From the NCBI GenBank assembly GCA_001797615.1, contig MGPV01000004.1:6105-39444 (forward strand): a stretch of DNA of 33,340 bases, in the 5' to 3' direction. Numbering within the stretch: the first letter of the stretch is position 1; each line of letters begins with the position of its first letter. The DNA comes from Deltaproteobacteria bacterium GWC2_65_14 (GTDB lineage Bacteria; Desulfobacterota; Deferrimicrobia; Deferrimicrobiales; Deferrimicrobiaceae). The position numbers and the translations under genes were made by a program. The notes beneath the pieces were generated by a model. It saw only the letters and a list, made by a program, of their open reading frames with translations. It did not search any database and was not told the DNA's origin. Positions 31,693-33,340 of the stretch are shown here, piece by piece.

Positions 31693-32972
31693 TACTGCTC
31701 CGCGAGCTCCGGGAGAACATAGCCGGCGTCGGGGATGACGAGCGTGGCGGGGAGTCTCCCGAGGATCTCCTTCGCCATCTGGACCGCCTGGTCGAGGGAT
31801 ACCGCGGGGGTCATCCCCATTTTCTCCACGTCGCCCGGGGGGAGCGAGGAGACCAGCAGGATCCTGCGCGCCTTCGCCTTGACGAAGGCGGCGTGGGCGG
31901 TCTGTCCGTAGATCTGGTAGTTCGCCCGCAGTTCCGCCTCCATCGAATCCGGGTCGGAGAACCGGAACCAGGGGAAGAAGTCCGGGCTCCCGAACCCCTC
32001 CGGGCATTCCGCGAGCAGGATCAGGACCCCCCCTTCCTCGACGGCGAGGAAGGCCTGGTCCAGCGCCTTGTGCGACTGGATGAAATTGATGTCCTTCGGG
32101 GATCCTCCCGCGGAGGCGATCACCAGCGGATACCGGATGGGGATGCGGAGGCGGAAGACCCGGGCGTACCGGGCGCACCCCTCCTCGTGCGCCTTCTGCC
32201 AGTGCCCCGCCACCGCGTCGAAGATCTTCTTCTCCGGGGTGAGCAGCGTGTTCAGCAGGAAGGCGGGCTGCCTCATCGCGACCGCCTCGACGATGTCTTC
32301 GTGGACCGGGTTGCCCGCGAGGAACCCCGCCCGGGAGAGCGGGTGCTTCCCCGGCCCGTCGGTCCGGAAGATCCGGAAGTGGGTCGCGGCCGCCGTCTCC
32401 CGCGAGGCGCAGCCGGGGACCAGCGCCTTCCTCCCGCCGCCGAACCCTGCGAAGTAGTGGAAGGAAATGGTGCCGGTGAGGACGATCCGGTCGTGCTCGG
32501 TAAGGGGACGGTAGACCTGCACGGGCGTGCCGCGCGACGTGGTTCCCAGGGTCGCCATCTCTCCGTCGGGGTCCGACTGTTCGACCCGGATGCCGGAGGA
32601 AAGCTCCGGCCCGACGACCGCACGGAGCTCCTCGTCGGTCAGGGGCCGGTGCGTCCCCCGCGCCACGAACAGGGTAACCCGGGTCCGCGGGATTCCCGCG
32701 GCGTCGGTCTCCCGGAGCAGGGGGGTCAGGAACAGCTCCGTGGCGGAGTACCGCGTCACGTCCGAGATCGCGATGGCCACCGAATCGGAGGATCGCGCGA
32801 TCCGGGAGAGGGGGAGCGACCCGATCGGGCGGGACAGGCACTGCGCGATGAACGTGTCCGGGGAGGAGGGGGCCAGCGGCGGCCGGGCGGCGAGGGTGTC
32901 GACGCTGCGGAATCCGCCGTCCGGGATAACGACCTCGGTGCGGCCGTACTTCAGAACGGGCGGCCTTTTCAT
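31692..32972 (-). CDS. larA: LarA-family nickel-pincer-dependent racemase
   Basis: Member of the lactate racemase family, 426 residues, cytoplasmic. LarA uses a nickel-pincer nucleotide tethered to a lysine. Expected residues are present: D71 and R74 in ISDVTRYS, H108 in ARGTHRPLTDEE, H172 and K182 in SFHYFAGFGGGRKALVPG, and H198 in TAAATHFR. H108 matches the L. plantarum position and the others are shifted by only two. ATG 32972 has GGAGG nine bases upstream; longer starts would add only Arg/Pro/Gly-rich sequence. The C-terminal domain has ASAGGSPKDINFIQSHKAL and YGQTAHAAFVKAKARRIL. Many LarA homologues act on other alpha-hydroxy acids, so lactate is not certain. No larB, larC or larE is in view; a nickel/cobalt ECF ATPase lies upstream. 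Confidence 0.9.
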   Translation of the reverse strand: MKRPPVLKYGRTEVVIPDGGFRSVDTLAARPPLAPSSPDTFIAQCLSRPIGSLPLSRIARSSDSVAIAISDVTRYSATELFLTPLLRETDAAGIPRTRVTLFVARGTHRPLTDEELRAVVGPELSSGIRVEQSDPDGEMATLGTTSRGTPVQVYRPLTEHDRIVLTGTISFHYFAGFGGGRKALVPGCASRETAAATHFRIFRTDGPGKHPLSRAGFLAGNPVHEDIVEAVAMRQPAFLLNTLLTPEKKIFDAVAGHWQKAHEEGCARYARVFRLRIPIRYPLVIASAGGSPKDINFIQSHKALDQAFLAVEEGGVLILLAECPEGFGSPDFFPWFRFSDPDSMEAELRANYQIYGQTAHAAFVKAKARRILLVSSLPPGDVEKMGMTPAVSLDQAVQMAKEILGRLPATLVIPDAGYVLPELAEQ

Positions 32973-33094
32973 CTGGGATCGCCTCCGGCGGGATCTTCGT
33001 CCCGGTGGTCGTGCGCGTGGCCCTCGACCGGGCGCCCTCCTCCGGGAGCCCCCATGTCCCGCCGGGCGGGGTGCGCACCGGCACAGCATAGCAT
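32969..33094 (-). CDS. Possible His-rich small ORF coupled to larA
   Basis: A 41-codon open frame between the transporter ATPase and larA, starting at ATG 33094 and ending at a TGA that overlaps the larA ATG (ATGA). It opens MLCCAGAHP and near the end has VEGHAHDHRDEDPAGG, a His/Asp/Glu cluster of a kind that binds nickel or cobalt. The larA ribosome site lies inside it. Its own ribosome site (GGCCGGGG) is poor; an internal ATG at codon 14 is an alternative. It could be chance in a GC-rich leader, or a small metal-binding or translational-coupling peptide. Confidence 0.3.
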   Translation of the reverse strand: MLCCAGAHPARRDMGAPGGGRPVEGHAHDHRDEDPAGGDPR

Positions 33095-33103
33095 GACCCC
33101 GGC

Positions 33104-33340
33104 CTATCTGCGCTGCAGGGAGAGGGGGAGCTCCAGGTGGTTCGCCTCGAGCAGCTCCCGGTCTGACAGGATCTCCGCCGCGGGTCCGTCCGCGGAGACG
33201 GCCCCGTCCCGGAGCACGATGCAGCGGCTGCAGACGTCGAGGATCAGGTCGAGATCGTGGGAGGCGATGATCTTCGAGTGGGAGAAGCGGCGCAGGAGCG
33301 ATATGAGGGAGCGGCGCGACTTCGGGTCGAGGCTGGCCGC
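33104..33340 (-). CDS. ECF-type cobalt/nickel transporter ATPase, C-terminal part
   Basis: Only the last 78 residues are in the window; the rest lies beyond the right edge. They read SLDPKSRRSLISLLRR (D-loop), then KIIASHDLDLILDVCSRCIV (H-loop His), then GAVSADGPAAEILSDRELL and ELPLSLQRR at the end. This is the CbiO/NikO pattern of energy-coupling-factor metal importers, where the phrase SHDLDLILDVC is characteristic. Walker motifs are not visible. Position upstream of larA on the same strand suggests nickel (NikO), since LarA requires it; cobalt for B12 synthesis is the alternative. Confidence 0.85.
   Translation of the reverse strand, partial: AASLDPKSRRSLISLLRRFSHSKIIASHDLDLILDVCSRCIVLRDGAVSADGPAAEILSDRELLEANHLELPLSLQRR

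Noticed and set aside
1-33340. tRNA, rRNA, prophage, insertion sequence or toxin-antitoxin pair
   Set aside because: No cloverleaf, transposase, integrase, inverted terminal repeat or toxin-like small gene pair was seen on either strand.

Overview
The window is very GC-rich (by eye well over 60 %), densely coded DNA of a Gram-negative bacterium. The mix of an MSHA/type II-like pilus assembly cluster, an outer-membrane TonB-dependent B12 receptor, DksA with an intact acidic tip, the futalosine menaquinone route, a rubredoxin-like protein and LarA next to a nickel-type ECF ATPase points to an anaerobic, menaquinone-using 'Deltaproteobacteria'-like lineage (Desulfobacterota or a relative). That placement is inference from gene content; there is no rRNA here. 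Genes are packed with ATGA/GTGA overlaps. I see no insertion sequence, prophage, CRISPR array, tRNA or rRNA.

Layout. (1) 4-993: long-chain polyprenyl diphosphate synthase, likely the quinone side-chain enzyme. (2) 1138-11945: after a conspicuous AT-rich promoter island, a ten-gene pilus/secretion operon: GspG-like pilin, MshE/GspE ATPase, GspF, second pilin, MshI/GspL-like, MshJ/PilO-like, MshK/PilP-like, MshL/GspD-like secretin, MshM/ExeA-like ATPase, MshN-like TPR protein. (3) 11949-17299: short direct repeats, then a vitamin B12 uptake locus with two cobalamin riboswitches, one before btuFCD and a divergent one before btuB. (4) 17397-26218: dksA from its own promoter, then galT, glgA, a soluble GAF-domain histidine kinase, mqnE, mqnC and serS, the last five nearly or actually overlapping. 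(5) 26219-26854: a gap with a coding-like remnant, then a small cupin. (6) 26923-29401, minus strand: a DUF502 membrane protein, then leuA behind a complete leucine attenuator. (7) 29480-30544: manC-type guanylyltransferase. (8) 30551-33340, minus strand: the end of a nickel/cobalt ECF transporter ATPase, a tiny His-rich ORF, larA, a rubredoxin-like mini-protein, DUF2231 and greA.

How they work together. The pilus cluster supplies one motor ATPase, platform, alignment proteins, secretin and two pilin-like subunits, but no prepilin peptidase and no minor pilins GspH-K. The B12 locus imports cobalamin across both membranes and is controlled twice by B12-sensing RNA. The polyprenyl synthase and MqnE/MqnC both serve menaquinone. 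LarA needs nickel, and the neighbouring ECF ATPase is of the type that imports it.

The strongest non-routine signals are the leu attenuator with a 32-residue leucine-rich leader peptide and four mutually exclusive RNA segments (28543-28741), the btuB riboswitch carrying a large hairpin in place of a conserved core segment (15165-15351), the helically phased 7-bp repeats in the pilin promoter (1148-1175), and the His-rich mini-ORF stop-start coupled to larA (32969-33094).
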